A stretch of 43,990 nt of DNA, taken from the IMG/VR virus record IMGVR_UViG_3300034198_008039, positions 1 to 43,990 of that record. One strand, given 5' to 3'. Below are positions 31,466 to 39,203 of the stretch, piece after piece (position 1 is the stretch's first letter; the number at the start of each line of letters is the position of its first letter). The position numbers and the translations under genes were made by a program. Origin of the DNA: a virus. The notes beneath the pieces were generated by a model, which was not told the DNA's origin, searched no databases, and saw only the letters and a list, made by a program, of their open reading frames with translations.

Positions 31466-32610
31466 TGTGTTTGATTGACCCAGTCTATAAATGAGGTTGG
31501 AAATATCTGTAACGATAAATTTCTTCTTCTTGCAAATTCTTTAATGTAAGTTACAAAATTTAATTTCTGTTGCTTACTGTATCCACTGTCTAGTGCTGTT
31601 TTAATCAACGAATCGTTCCATTGATACTTAGTTAATTTTAGATTGGCAACGGAGTCTGAATCCATTACTCCAACAGCAAGATAATCAGGATCGTTACAAA
31701 ACTGTACTGTGTTGTTGTCTTGTCCAAACTGATCTTCGAATTGTTGATATCCAAATAGTGTGAGATTAGTCAGAGTGACGGAAAATCTATACGGTATACC
31801 ATGTTGTTTGATAATCTCCATATTTTTCAAAAAGTTCTGATAAGAATTTCCATACCGAACAAACTCATACAAATCACCAGTGGATTCCCCGCTGATTACT
31901 AAACTTATATTGCTTTTTAATTTGTCAAGAATGGCAGAAAATCTCACTGGGTTAACTCCTAATCCTGTGAAAATTTCTATCGGACTTGAAAACTTATTTG
32001 TTAGTTCTTCTAGCCCGTTATACAAAAAAGGCTCTCCGCCGGTAATAGATATTGACCTTAGATTTTTGAGTTGCTCAGTTGAATCTAAAATGACTTTGAC
32101 TACTTGACTGTTTTTAAGCTGTTTCTGCCCAAGAGCTTCAATGATACGATCTTCAATATTGATTGTGTATCGTGCATCATTTAGATAAGATCCATTGGTC
32201 TGTATGTCTTTGTACCATGCGTTGCTATATTGTTTGCAACAATAAACACAAGTCATATTGCAGGCTGTACTCAGTACAATGTTTAATACCTCGGGCTCGG
32301 CATAGACTGCATTGTGTGTTTGAACTTGACCATTCATGCTCGTTCGACGACTTACAGCCAACTGATCTTCTGCGGCCCAACAATTGGCTTCACATGAAGC
32401 CACACGAACTCCATTGAGCATATTTTCTCGATCTTGTACTAATTCCGGAGTATTAAATATTTTTTCTGGATTTTGTTCAAGCCATTTTGTATTAATTGTG
32501 TAAGGACTGGCAGAACAACATGATGAAAGATTTTTACGTTCTAAATTTACAGTCAACCACCAAAATTTTTGATTACAATAAAAATCTTTAATAATCGTTT
32601 TCGTCTTCAT
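31462..32610 (-). CDS. Radical SAM enzyme, same group
   Basis: A 382-residue protein with radical SAM triad C117-x3-C121-x2-C124 (CNMTCVYC) and RSISITGGEPFLYNG. N-terminal cysteines C12, C31/C32, C73 and C77 suggest an auxiliary cluster. The recurring YEFVRYGNSYQNFLKNME resembles segments in the genes at 30176 (YVRYGLDLVHWEKNF) and 34839 (YIRYGGRWVDFLENL), showing common ancestry. The ATG at 32610 overlaps the end of the acidic-tail gene by 23 bases; longer frames are out-of-frame readings of that gene. Coupled to the next radical SAM gene. Confidence 0.83.
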   Translation of the reverse strand: MKTKTIIKDFYCNQKFWWLTVNLERKNLSSCCSASPYTINTKWLEQNPEKIFNTPELVQDRENMLNGVRVASCEANCWAAEDQLAVSRRTSMNGQVQTHNAVYAEPEVLNIVLSTACNMTCVYCCKQYSNAWYKDIQTNGSYLNDARYTINIEDRIIEALGQKQLKNSQVVKVILDSTEQLKNLRSISITGGEPFLYNGLEELTNKFSSPIEIFTGLGVNPVRFSAILDKLKSNISLVISGESTGDLYEFVRYGNSYQNFLKNMEIIKQHGIPYRFSVTLTNLTLFGYQQFEDQFGQDNNTVQFCNDPDYLAVGVMDSDSVANLKLTKYQWNDSLIKTALDSGYSKQQKLNFVTYIKEFARRRNLSLQIFPTSFIDWVNQTQ

Positions 32611-32842
32611 CATACTCGTCTTCGTAGTCTTCCTCGTCGTCCTCGTCGGCATGATCATCAAGATACTGTTTGAGTGCTTGCTTGACTTCGCTGTCGCTTT
32701 TAAACGCAGATTTGATTTCTTCGACACTGACGTCGTTGTCAATCAATACACTGACCAATGCTTCGGCAGCTTCGGCACGATCCATGCCGTTGACGTAACG
32801 TTTGATTTCTTGCCAAACTTCATTTGCTAATTCTACTGCCAT
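32588..32842 (-). CDS. Small protein with strongly acidic C-terminal tail
   Basis: An 84-residue protein. Residues 1-60 are helical (AVELANEVWQEIKRYVNGMD, VSVEEIKSAFKSDSEVKQAL). The last 20 residues are almost all D, E and Y. It lies one base downstream of uvsX. Acidic tails next to recombination genes often recruit partners or mimic DNA, as the gp32 tail does in T4; that role here is inference. From memory it is a conserved small protein of marine T4-like phages. Confidence 0.75.
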   Translation of the reverse strand: MAVELANEVWQEIKRYVNGMDRAEAAEALVSVLIDNDVSVEEIKSAFKSDSEVKQALKQYLDDHADEDDEEDYEDEYDEDENDY

Positions 32843-32843
32843 A

Positions 32844-33908
32844 TTATGCTTCTCCTTCTAAAGTTTCTTCAGGAGTACTTACCTCAGTGTTTTGATTTTT
32901 GAAATCAGCAATAATTTTGTCCAGACAACCATCGTCGTTGGCTTCCCACTTTTTGCGGAATTGTTTGATAATTTCGCCATCACTGGTAACAAATACTAGG
33001 CTATTGCCTTCTTTCTTGAGTAGACCTTTTTTCTCGGCCAAGTCGGTCATGCCTGAGTATGGACTCATTCCTGTGGTGTAAGGAATTTTAACTTGTACTC
33101 CTTCAAACGGTTTGGCATAACGTGTTTTCATGATCTTACAGGCTGCTCTGATGCCATTGACTTCTGAAACTTTGTTGCCATCTTCGTCTTCTTTGAGTTT
33201 GAGTTTTTTCATAGCAACCACAATACTTGATGCATAGATAAAACCTTGACCTCCTGAAATCTTGTCATCTGGATCAAACATGTCCTGACTTGCATATGTA
33301 TGGTTAGTACATACCATTCCAATATTATAACTGCCAAACATGTTGACACAGTTACGAACCAGGGCAGTAAGTGCTTTGGGTTTGCGGCCCAAGTCACCTT
33401 TCATTTCGCCTGCTTCAAACTGGTTGACATCAGTGGGAGTCAACAACATACCCAATGAGTCAATCACAAATAATACCTTTGGACGTTCGCCATCCGGTAA
33501 CGCTTTGTAATCACTCATGAATGTGGAAATCGTTTTGGCCACATCGTCGATCATGGCCATTGATAGTTTGAGCAACTTGCCTTCGCTGGTATCTACTCCC
33601 AAGGCCTGCAACCATGCTTCGTCTAGGGCATTTTCACTGTCTACCAACACAACAAAGATACCTTGCTCTTGTGCGTGTTTGACAATGTTGCCACTGCAGA
33701 TGTAACTCTTGCCTGCACCAGAATCTCCCGCAAACACAGTAACCTTGCCCATTGGAATACCTTTGTTAAAGTCTCCCGAGATCAAATAGTTCAAGGCAAA
33801 ATTGCCTGTTGAGATCCAGTCTGTTGGATCGTTAAATCCAATACTAAGACCGTCGATTGATTTTGTAATTTCCTTGCGGAACTTTGATACGTCAAATGGT
33901 TTTGCCAT
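32844..33908 (-). CDS. uvsX: RecA-like recombinase UvsX
   Basis: A 354-residue recombinase. Walker A is GDSGAGKS at 61-68, Walker B is VLFVIDSLGML, and the DNA-binding loop region is TNHTYASQDMFDPDDKISGG. It forms filaments on ssDNA and drives strand exchange for recombination-dependent replication and repair. I chose the ATG at 33908 with an AAGGA ribosome site; 13 more upstream codons would be unlike the family. Its length is slightly shorter than T4 UvsX. It is flanked on both sides by accessory radical SAM and SGNH genes. Confidence 0.96.
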   Translation of the reverse strand: MAKPFDVSKFRKEITKSIDGLSIGFNDPTDWISTGNFALNYLISGDFNKGIPMGKVTVFAGDSGAGKSYICSGNIVKHAQEQGIFVVLVDSENALDEAWLQALGVDTSEGKLLKLSMAMIDDVAKTISTFMSDYKALPDGERPKVLFVIDSLGMLLTPTDVNQFEAGEMKGDLGRKPKALTALVRNCVNMFGSYNIGMVCTNHTYASQDMFDPDDKISGGQGFIYASSIVVAMKKLKLKEDEDGNKVSEVNGIRAACKIMKTRYAKPFEGVQVKIPYTTGMSPYSGMTDLAEKKGLLKKEGNSLVFVTSDGEIIKQFRKKWEANDDGCLDKIIADFKNQNTEVSTPEETLEGEA

Positions 33909-33909
33909 G

Positions 33910-34842
33910 TTAATTTTCCTTAATAAAATTGTATAACTTTTCTGCATACTGTTGATGTTGCTTGACTCCAGGATGCAAATTGTCTGTTCCTAAATCTATA
34001 AACTTTATAGTATTTCCATTTATAATTAATCCCTGTGTTAAATCTATAAAATTGGGTAAGTCTTTTAATGCTATGCTGACCCAAGCAAAATCTAAAATAT
34101 TTGCAATGTATAATTTTACTTTTATTTTTTGACAAAAATTTACAACTTGTAAAATTTCTCTCAATGAAGTTAATACTTGGGTCTCGCTTTCAAAATAATC
34201 AAGTGACCAATATTGATTTTCTTTGTCTACTGTGAAATAATCACTAATAGGTACTGGATTAAAATTCCAATTTTTTGATATTGCAACCCTAGAAACGTTA
34301 GTTAATCCCCAAACTACTATATCTCCAGATCGTATATCGGATCTCAACAACTGATCAGCAGCCCAAAAAATTGAGGATCCTCCTTGTGATAATGTTATCT
34401 CGGGTAAATTTAAATAGTTGGCCAGTAAACTTCCCCATCTATCATTGTAATCAACACCGTTGCCATGCGTTACAGAACACCCAGCAGTCCATAAAACTGG
34501 ATTGTTATCAGTCCTTGTATTTTTTAAAAAATTAAAATCTTTTTTCCAAGTAAAAAAATTAATCTTACCAGGGTGTCTTGCAAGTTCGTTAAACAGTCTC
34601 CCATATGAAAAACAATTATCATTTGTAATATTAATATCCTCAGTGAGGTTAACCACTACAATTTCACTAGCATTGCTACATGCCACACTGATGTTTTCAC
34701 AAGATAGATCTTCTACCGATGTGTGACAATTTACATCGGTGCTGCTAGCAACAATTTTATCTATGTTATGTCTGTCAAGCAGTATAGAATCGTTACCATT
34801 CCAGTCATAATTAACGGTTGAAATATATAATTTATTAATCAT
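33910..34842 (-). CDS. SGNH-hydrolase-like protein, diverged
   Basis: A 310-residue protein. The first 110 residues have no known motif. Then WTAGCSVTHGNGV is a variant block I (GCSxTxG), followed by ITLSQGGSSIFWAADQLL, IVVWGLTNVSR and DNLHPGVKQHQQYAEK (block V, with the likely catalytic His). This type is seen in proteins that act on glycans or in secondary metabolism. It is visibly more AT-rich than the uvsX gene behind it, which suggests later acquisition. It overlaps the radical SAM gene at 34839 by four bases. Confidence 0.7.
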   Translation of the reverse strand: MINKLYISTVNYDWNGNDSILLDRHNIDKIVASSTDVNCHTSVEDLSCENISVACSNASEIVVVNLTEDINITNDNCFSYGRLFNELARHPGKINFFTWKKDFNFLKNTRTDNNPVLWTAGCSVTHGNGVDYNDRWGSLLANYLNLPEITLSQGGSSIFWAADQLLRSDIRSGDIVVWGLTNVSRVAISKNWNFNPVPISDYFTVDKENQYWSLDYFESETQVLTSLREILQVVNFCQKIKVKLYIANILDFAWVSIALKDLPNFIDLTQGLIINGNTIKFIDLGTDNLHPGVKQHQQYAEKLYNFIKEN

Positions 34843-35984
34843 TTTAATTTGTATAACTCTGTAAAAATCTTGCTGCTGTCTATTCCACGTCGTTGATCCA
34901 TTGCGGCTAACTGTTCAAAAGATCCAGCTAAATCTTTTTCAAACGGTTGCTCTATATAACTCAACATATTTTTGTAGCTGTCCTCGAGCAAATAACCCGG
35001 TTGGTCAGTGATTCTTTGTTGTATTTGATACTTTATTGATTGTAACACATGTTCTGGCAAATGTCTAATATTTAGGTATTCTGGAGTCAATAATGCACCA
35101 ATGATAAAACTGTTGTTATGAAACCCTAAATTTTTCAAATAATCCACACAGTCAAACACGGAACGATGATTTAACAGGAACCAAAGCATGTTAAAACTAA
35201 TTTTATGGTTTAGTTGTTTTATCTTTTGCAAATTTTCTAAAAAATCCACCCAACGGCCGCCATATCTGATGTATTCAAATGCATCGGTAACAGTTTCCAC
35301 ACTGACGGTCCAATGTACATTGGGAAATTCACAAATTCGATCAAATACCTGTGTGTCTGTTTTACTCAAATTGGTGTTGATACGTAGGTTTACATTAGGA
35401 TTGGTTTTTTGCAACAGTTCCAATAGTTCTAAATTTTCTTTCATCAACAACGGTTCGCCGCCGGCCATGTACACATGTTTGAGTGTGGATGCATGATCAA
35501 AGATATATTGTTTAAAACTTTCCAGTTGATCAAGGCCAGGGCGCACTATTTCTTCGTTTAATTCGTCGGCCCAGCGACTGCTAAATTCGGGGCTACAGTA
35601 CACACAAGAGAAATTGCACAAATTAGTCCACCGCACATCAATGGTATGCAAGTCATGTTGATTGGGTTGGTACGTATCCAATGGTATTTTTTTAAGTTCT
35701 TTTATGTAAAAAATTCTGTCACTGATAATATCAAACCCAGTTTTATTGCCTTCAAGATCATAACAAGTGTGGCAGTTTTTTCCAGGTTGATTGGTCAGCA
35801 TGCGTTGTTGAGTATCAAGATTGGTGGTGCCGTGTAGAATTTCTTTGATAGTGTTATCTTTGAGATTACCTATTGTTCCTGAACTACGAATACAATTTTT
35901 TACTTTGCCGTCAACATTGTACATCAGTCCAGTCCATGGCATGGGGCAAAAATTACGATTGGTCAATACGTCTTTTGGAGTCAT
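34839..35984 (-). CDS. Radical SAM enzyme with N-terminal SPASM/twitch-like domain
   Basis: A 381-residue protein, the clearest of the four. The N-terminus NFCPMPWTGLMYNVDGKVKN followed by CIRSSG, then CHTC (C13, C31, C71, C74), reads like a textbook SPASM half-domain placed before the barrel. The radical SAM triad is C123-x3-C127-x2-C130 (CNFSCVYC); HVYMAGGEPLL is the GGEP motif. NCBI-type twitch-domain radical SAM proteins have this layout. The stop of the SDR gene is three bases upstream, and the SGNH gene follows with an ATGA overlap, so the three may share a pathway. Substrate unknown. Confidence 0.88.
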   Translation of the reverse strand: MTPKDVLTNRNFCPMPWTGLMYNVDGKVKNCIRSSGTIGNLKDNTIKEILHGTTNLDTQQRMLTNQPGKNCHTCYDLEGNKTGFDIISDRIFYIKELKKIPLDTYQPNQHDLHTIDVRWTNLCNFSCVYCSPEFSSRWADELNEEIVRPGLDQLESFKQYIFDHASTLKHVYMAGGEPLLMKENLELLELLQKTNPNVNLRINTNLSKTDTQVFDRICEFPNVHWTVSVETVTDAFEYIRYGGRWVDFLENLQKIKQLNHKISFNMLWFLLNHRSVFDCVDYLKNLGFHNNSFIIGALLTPEYLNIRHLPEHVLQSIKYQIQQRITDQPGYLLEDSYKNMLSYIEQPFEKDLAGSFEQLAAMDQRRGIDSSKIFTELYKLK

Positions 35985-35986
35985 TG

Positions 35987-36526
35987 TTACAACGGTCCCA
36001 GTGATATATCTGGAATTGTTAGCCCATTATTGTTGGCAAGATCCAGCAAGTTTACCAATGTTTTTGCCCAGTTATTGACATCAGCTGCTGGTGGAACAGT
36101 TTTGTCTAAACTGGTAGCTATGTTACCAGGACGAACTATGGTAATTTTTACACCAAGTCGACGGTTTCGTATTTGTCTTACCGATTCCTCAAGTGTTACT
36201 TTTTGTATTCTATATTGATCCATGTCTAACCCCGGTAGCGTTGATACTGGATCTTGAGTCATCATAGTGCTGATCACAATGATATGTTTTTTTGTTCCTT
36301 GCCAACGTTGAGCCATTTCAAACAACAACTCAGTTTGTGCATATCCAGCTTGTGCATTGTTAACAAAAATATCGCATGGCTCAATTTGATCACAAATCTT
36401 GGGTGTATTCCTAATATTATTGCCTTCGCGTTTACTCAAACCAATGATCTCATAACCGTTGAGAGAGTATTCTTGTGCAAGAGCTTGTCCTATACCCGCA
36501 GTATGTCCAGTGATTGCTATTTTCAC
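35987..36526 (-). CDS. Short-chain dehydrogenase/reductase (SDR)
   Basis: A 179-residue compact SDR. TGHTAGIG at 6-13 binds NAD(P), NNAQ at 56-59 is the structural NNAG-like motif, S86 in VISTMMT, and Y105-x3-K109 (YRIQK) complete the catalytic set. IVRPGNIATS is the usual PG motif. The protein is shorter than typical 240-250-residue SDRs, so the substrate loop is reduced. It starts with GTG at 36526 (ribosome site AGAGGA). Its place between two radical SAM genes suggests it reduces or oxidises their product. Confidence 0.87.
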   Translation of the reverse strand: MKIAITGHTAGIGQALAQEYSLNGYEIIGLSKREGNNIRNTPKICDQIEPCDIFVNNAQAGYAQTELLFEMAQRWQGTKKHIIVISTMMTQDPVSTLPGLDMDQYRIQKVTLEESVRQIRNRRLGVKITIVRPGNIATSLDKTVPPAADVNNWAKTLVNLLDLANNNGLTIPDISLGPL

Positions 36527-37398
36527 GTGATTCCTCTCAGTTGTTTTTGTTTGCTTATGTATGCCTCTCTAGCATCGACATTGGCATTATCAACCGACAA
36601 TTCAAACGGCTGTTTAAGATAAGCGTAACTGTGATCAATACTATGTTCCTTGGCAAATGCCTGTATATTGGGTAAGTCCGTGACATTCAATATACTAACT
36701 GTGGTCCATAAGTTCAACTTAATAGGCATTGTTTTATATGTCATTAAGTTATTGTAAAAAGTATCCCACTTGATAGGCCAACGCATGAATTCGTGTACTG
36801 GGCCAATGCCATCACAACTTACAGTCACAGTGACTTCTATTCCCTTATCGACAATATCTGTTAACTCATTGAGTACTACATTACAATTAGTGTTGAGCCT
36901 GAGAGTCCGCAAATTTGGTGGCAAGTTGGCCAATAATTGTTTGTAATTTTTACTGTAACTTGGCTCACCGCCGTTGATATCTAAATGTACAATACGGTCT
37001 TGCGGTAAATTCCAAAAGCGACTACTGTTGTTTACAATAGGAAAAGTTTTGCCGACAAGGGCCCCGATTCGTGTACTACATCCAGGATTACACGTTTGAC
37101 AAGCAGCATTACATATGTTATCTAATACTCCGCCTACTTGTAAATAGTCTTTTTGTGTGGTTTGATTGTTCAATTGTGTGGCATATCCCCGTATGCTGTC
37201 GGGCTCAGTTTCCTGGCATCTTGCACATTCACTGGGCCATTGATCTGCTAGCATTGTTGCTTTGATTTTTGACAGCCATTCACTTGATTCCATCTGTTCC
37301 AGTGATTCAAATTGTGGTGGCGATACCATGTGCCCGCAACGACTCACTGTTCCGTTGGGATTAAATCTTACAAAGTGATCAAGTCTTGGGCAATGCAT
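36523..37398 (-). CDS. Radical SAM enzyme with N-terminal SPASM/twitch-like domain, short form
   Basis: A 291-residue protein. N-terminal cysteines C3, C21, C58 and C61 (CARC) form the auxiliary set. The triad is C96-x3-C100-x2-C103 (CNAACQTC) and HLDINGGEPSYSKNY gives the GGEP motif. It is about 90 residues shorter than its relatives at 34839 and 31462, with the loss at the C-terminal end. I chose the ATG at 37398 instead of the TTG one codon earlier. It is co-directional with the sulfotransferase gene, which it overlaps by 20 bases. Confidence 0.86.
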   Translation of the reverse strand: MHCPRLDHFVRFNPNGTVSRCGHMVSPPQFESLEQMESSEWLSKIKATMLADQWPSECARCQETEPDSIRGYATQLNNQTTQKDYLQVGGVLDNICNAACQTCNPGCSTRIGALVGKTFPIVNNSSRFWNLPQDRIVHLDINGGEPSYSKNYKQLLANLPPNLRTLRLNTNCNVVLNELTDIVDKGIEVTVTVSCDGIGPVHEFMRWPIKWDTFYNNLMTYKTMPIKLNLWTTVSILNVTDLPNIQAFAKEHSIDHSYAYLKQPFELSVDNANVDAREAYISKQKQLRGIT

Positions 37399-38050
37399 CA
37401 ATGATATGTTGTGTTTTTTTAAAAATTAAATCATACAGATTTGGATGTTTGAGTTGTATGTCGGTTACCAACTCATTGACTGTCACTGACTGACCTATTC
37501 GGTCAAGCAATAATTGGTCTAGATAAAAATATAAATCAAGTTTCTTCCAGTTAAAATCGTTGATACTTTCTAAAAATTTACTTGATGGAGGATCAACCTC
37601 TGCACGAAAATTCATGTTAGCTAACCCGTCGATATCACTGATTGAACATAACTTTAACTGAGTTTCTGGGTGTAGATATTTATTGAGATTTAACAACCAA
37701 AAGAATTGTGGGCAATAGTGCCGATTCAAAAACAAATAATTATTCACAAACCATAAAATGGTTTTGTGATCTAGCTCAGGAAAATCTCTGTTGAGATGCT
37801 GTAGATAAGTGTTAACTCCGCTGATAAATCTTTCTTTTGGTGCCCGTAAAAAAACAGTTATGGGCTGACGTATTTTTGTAATACAATCATTGGTTAAAAT
37901 TTCCCAGTCAGTTCGATAACCTTTTTGAATTTGTACAAAAAATGAACTACTACCGTTTTTCATTATAGGAAAAACGTATTGCTGTGAGGAACCCAAATAG
38001 ATCACCTCACAGCGTTCTGGAAAGATAGTGTTATCTATCTCACTAAACAT
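37379..38050 (-). CDS. Sulfotransferase-like protein
   Basis: A 223-residue protein. YVFPIMKNGSSSFF is a PAPS-binding 5'-phosphosulfate loop (KNGSSS, K31), and ITVFLRAPKERFISGVNTYL is the 3'-phosphate-binding motif (R69, RFxSG). Both match the Sulfotransfer_2 group of carbohydrate sulfotransferases. It would move sulfate from PAPS to a hydroxyl or amine. No signal peptide or TM segment. It is directly after gp32 and leads into the radical SAM/SDR set. Confidence 0.8.
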   Translation of the reverse strand: MFSEIDNTIFPERCEVIYLGSSQQYVFPIMKNGSSSFFVQIQKGYRTDWEILTNDCITKIRQPITVFLRAPKERFISGVNTYLQHLNRDFPELDHKTILWFVNNYLFLNRHYCPQFFWLLNLNKYLHPETQLKLCSISDIDGLANMNFRAEVDPPSSKFLESINDFNWKKLDLYFYLDQLLLDRIGQSVTVNELVTDIQLKHPNLYDLIFKKTQHIIDALPKT

Positions 38051-38053
38051 TGA

Positions 38054-39040
38054 TTACTTCTGTTGACGTGCTCTAATCATTGCCAAAATATCTTCGGCTT
38101 TGTTGGCACCTGCTGCTGGCGCAGACACCGGAGCAGTCGCTGCCACTGGTTCGTCATCATCAAACGAACTTGTCACTGGTGCGGCTTTGGTCACTGGTGC
38201 TGGTGTGTCTTCGTCATGATGAACCACTGAGGCAGTGCCACCTGCGGGTGCTGTAACACCGGCTGGACGGAAGTACTGACCCCAACGCTCTGTGTCATAT
38301 GGTTGACCATCCACTGATGCTTCGAACATTTCTTTCATGACCTTGAGCTCAACGTCTGAGGGCTTTTTAGGTAAGAATGTTGATAGATCAAACAAACCGT
38401 GTGCTTCAATGGCTGCTTGTTCTGCTTCAGTCAATGCTGACTCTTTGCGAGCCCACTTTGAAGTTGAATAGTCTGCGTAGCCACCTTTGGCTGTTTTTGT
38501 GATACGGAAGTCTAGACCACGCATTAAGTCTGTTGGTAGTTCTTCCAGTTCTGGATCCATCAATGCTGACTTGATAGTGGCAAAAATTTGTGGACCAATG
38601 ATGAATCTACGAATTGGATTCTCTGGCGTCTTGTCTTCGTTCATTGGGTTTTCACGTACAAAGCCTTGGAAAATGTATGAACGTTTTTTCCAATACTTAC
38701 GACCCATTTCTTCTAGTGATTTGTCTTTGAACCAAGTGCGTACTTCTGCTAGGATTGGACAAGCTTCTTGCCACATTTCAACGCAGGGTACTTGTACCAT
38801 GACTTGTTTGGAATCCATTTCGCCTTTGATTCCGTTGAATGGCAAACGAATCATTGCTCGTTCTGCCCAGAAAAATGTGTTCTTTGGATTTGCGTCTGGT
38901 AAGAAGCGTAGTGTTGCTGATGAACCTTCTTCCATATTCCAGTGTGCGTAAATTGAATTATCGCCGCCTGATGATTGACCGCCTGGTTTATTTGTTTCTG
39001 TAGCTGCTAGTCTTGCTCTGATTTCTGCTAATGATGCCAT
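38054..39040 (-). CDS. gp32: Single-stranded DNA-binding protein, T4 gp32-like
   Basis: A 328-residue protein. The core (YAHWNMEEGSSATLRFLPDA, KYWKKRSYIFQGFVRENP, RRFIIGPQIFATIKSALMDP) matches the gp32 OB-type domain of marine T4-like phages. It binds ssDNA during replication and repair with UvsX, UvsW and gp41. Only two of the zinc-site cysteines remain (VPCVEMWQEACPIL), so the T4 zinc site looks lost. The C-terminus (SFDDDEPVAATAPVS) is a P/A-rich linker, and it ends with ILAMIRARQQK rather than in a strongly acidic tail. The ribosome site is weak. Confidence 0.9.
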   Translation of the reverse strand: MASLAEIRARLAATETNKPGGQSSGGDNSIYAHWNMEEGSSATLRFLPDANPKNTFFWAERAMIRLPFNGIKGEMDSKQVMVQVPCVEMWQEACPILAEVRTWFKDKSLEEMGRKYWKKRSYIFQGFVRENPMNEDKTPENPIRRFIIGPQIFATIKSALMDPELEELPTDLMRGLDFRITKTAKGGYADYSTSKWARKESALTEAEQAAIEAHGLFDLSTFLPKKPSDVELKVMKEMFEASVDGQPYDTERWGQYFRPAGVTAPAGGTASVVHHDEDTPAPVTKAAPVTSSFDDDEPVAATAPVSAPAAGANKAEDILAMIRARQQK

Positions 39041-39084
39041 TTTAAGTTGCCTTTCTAAGTTGTATAAAATGTATGCCTATCTAT

Positions 39085-39114
39085 TGTATAGATCTTACGT
39101 TGCCTGTGACACAA
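39085..39114 (-). promoter_or_regulatory. Possible promoter of gp32 (TTGTGT-N18-TATACA)
   Basis: Weak sigma70 match on the minus strand: TTGTGT at 39114-39109, an 18-base spacer and TATACA at 39090-39085, inside the 163-base gap before gp32 and past the terminator of the previous unit. Other TATAC-like sequences in the gap are alternatives. Confidence 0.35.
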
Positions 39115-39116
39115 TG

Positions 39117-39155
39117 TAAAAAGCGTATATCACTGTAGTAGTATATACGCCTTTT
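39117..39155 (-). terminator. Intrinsic terminator after the large structural gene
   Basis: On the minus strand GCGTATAT and ATATACGC form an eight-pair stem around a 12-base loop, followed by TTTTT. A-runs on the other side make it nearly symmetrical, so it could act on both strands; only the minus strand has a gene ending nearby (39204). Confidence 0.8.
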
Positions 39156-39203
39156 TAGGTAGCGTCAATAGATATTTATGACGCTGTTGTTCTAAATGCA
39201 GTT

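Noticed and set aside
32611-32742. N-terminal extension of the radical SAM gene to 32742
   Set aside because: It is a K/T/S-rich out-of-frame reading of the acidic-tail gene.
39173-39180. CATAAATA late-type element on the minus strand after the large structural gene
   Set aside because: It lies just before the strong terminator at 39117-39155, so a transcript starting here would stop before reaching gp32.
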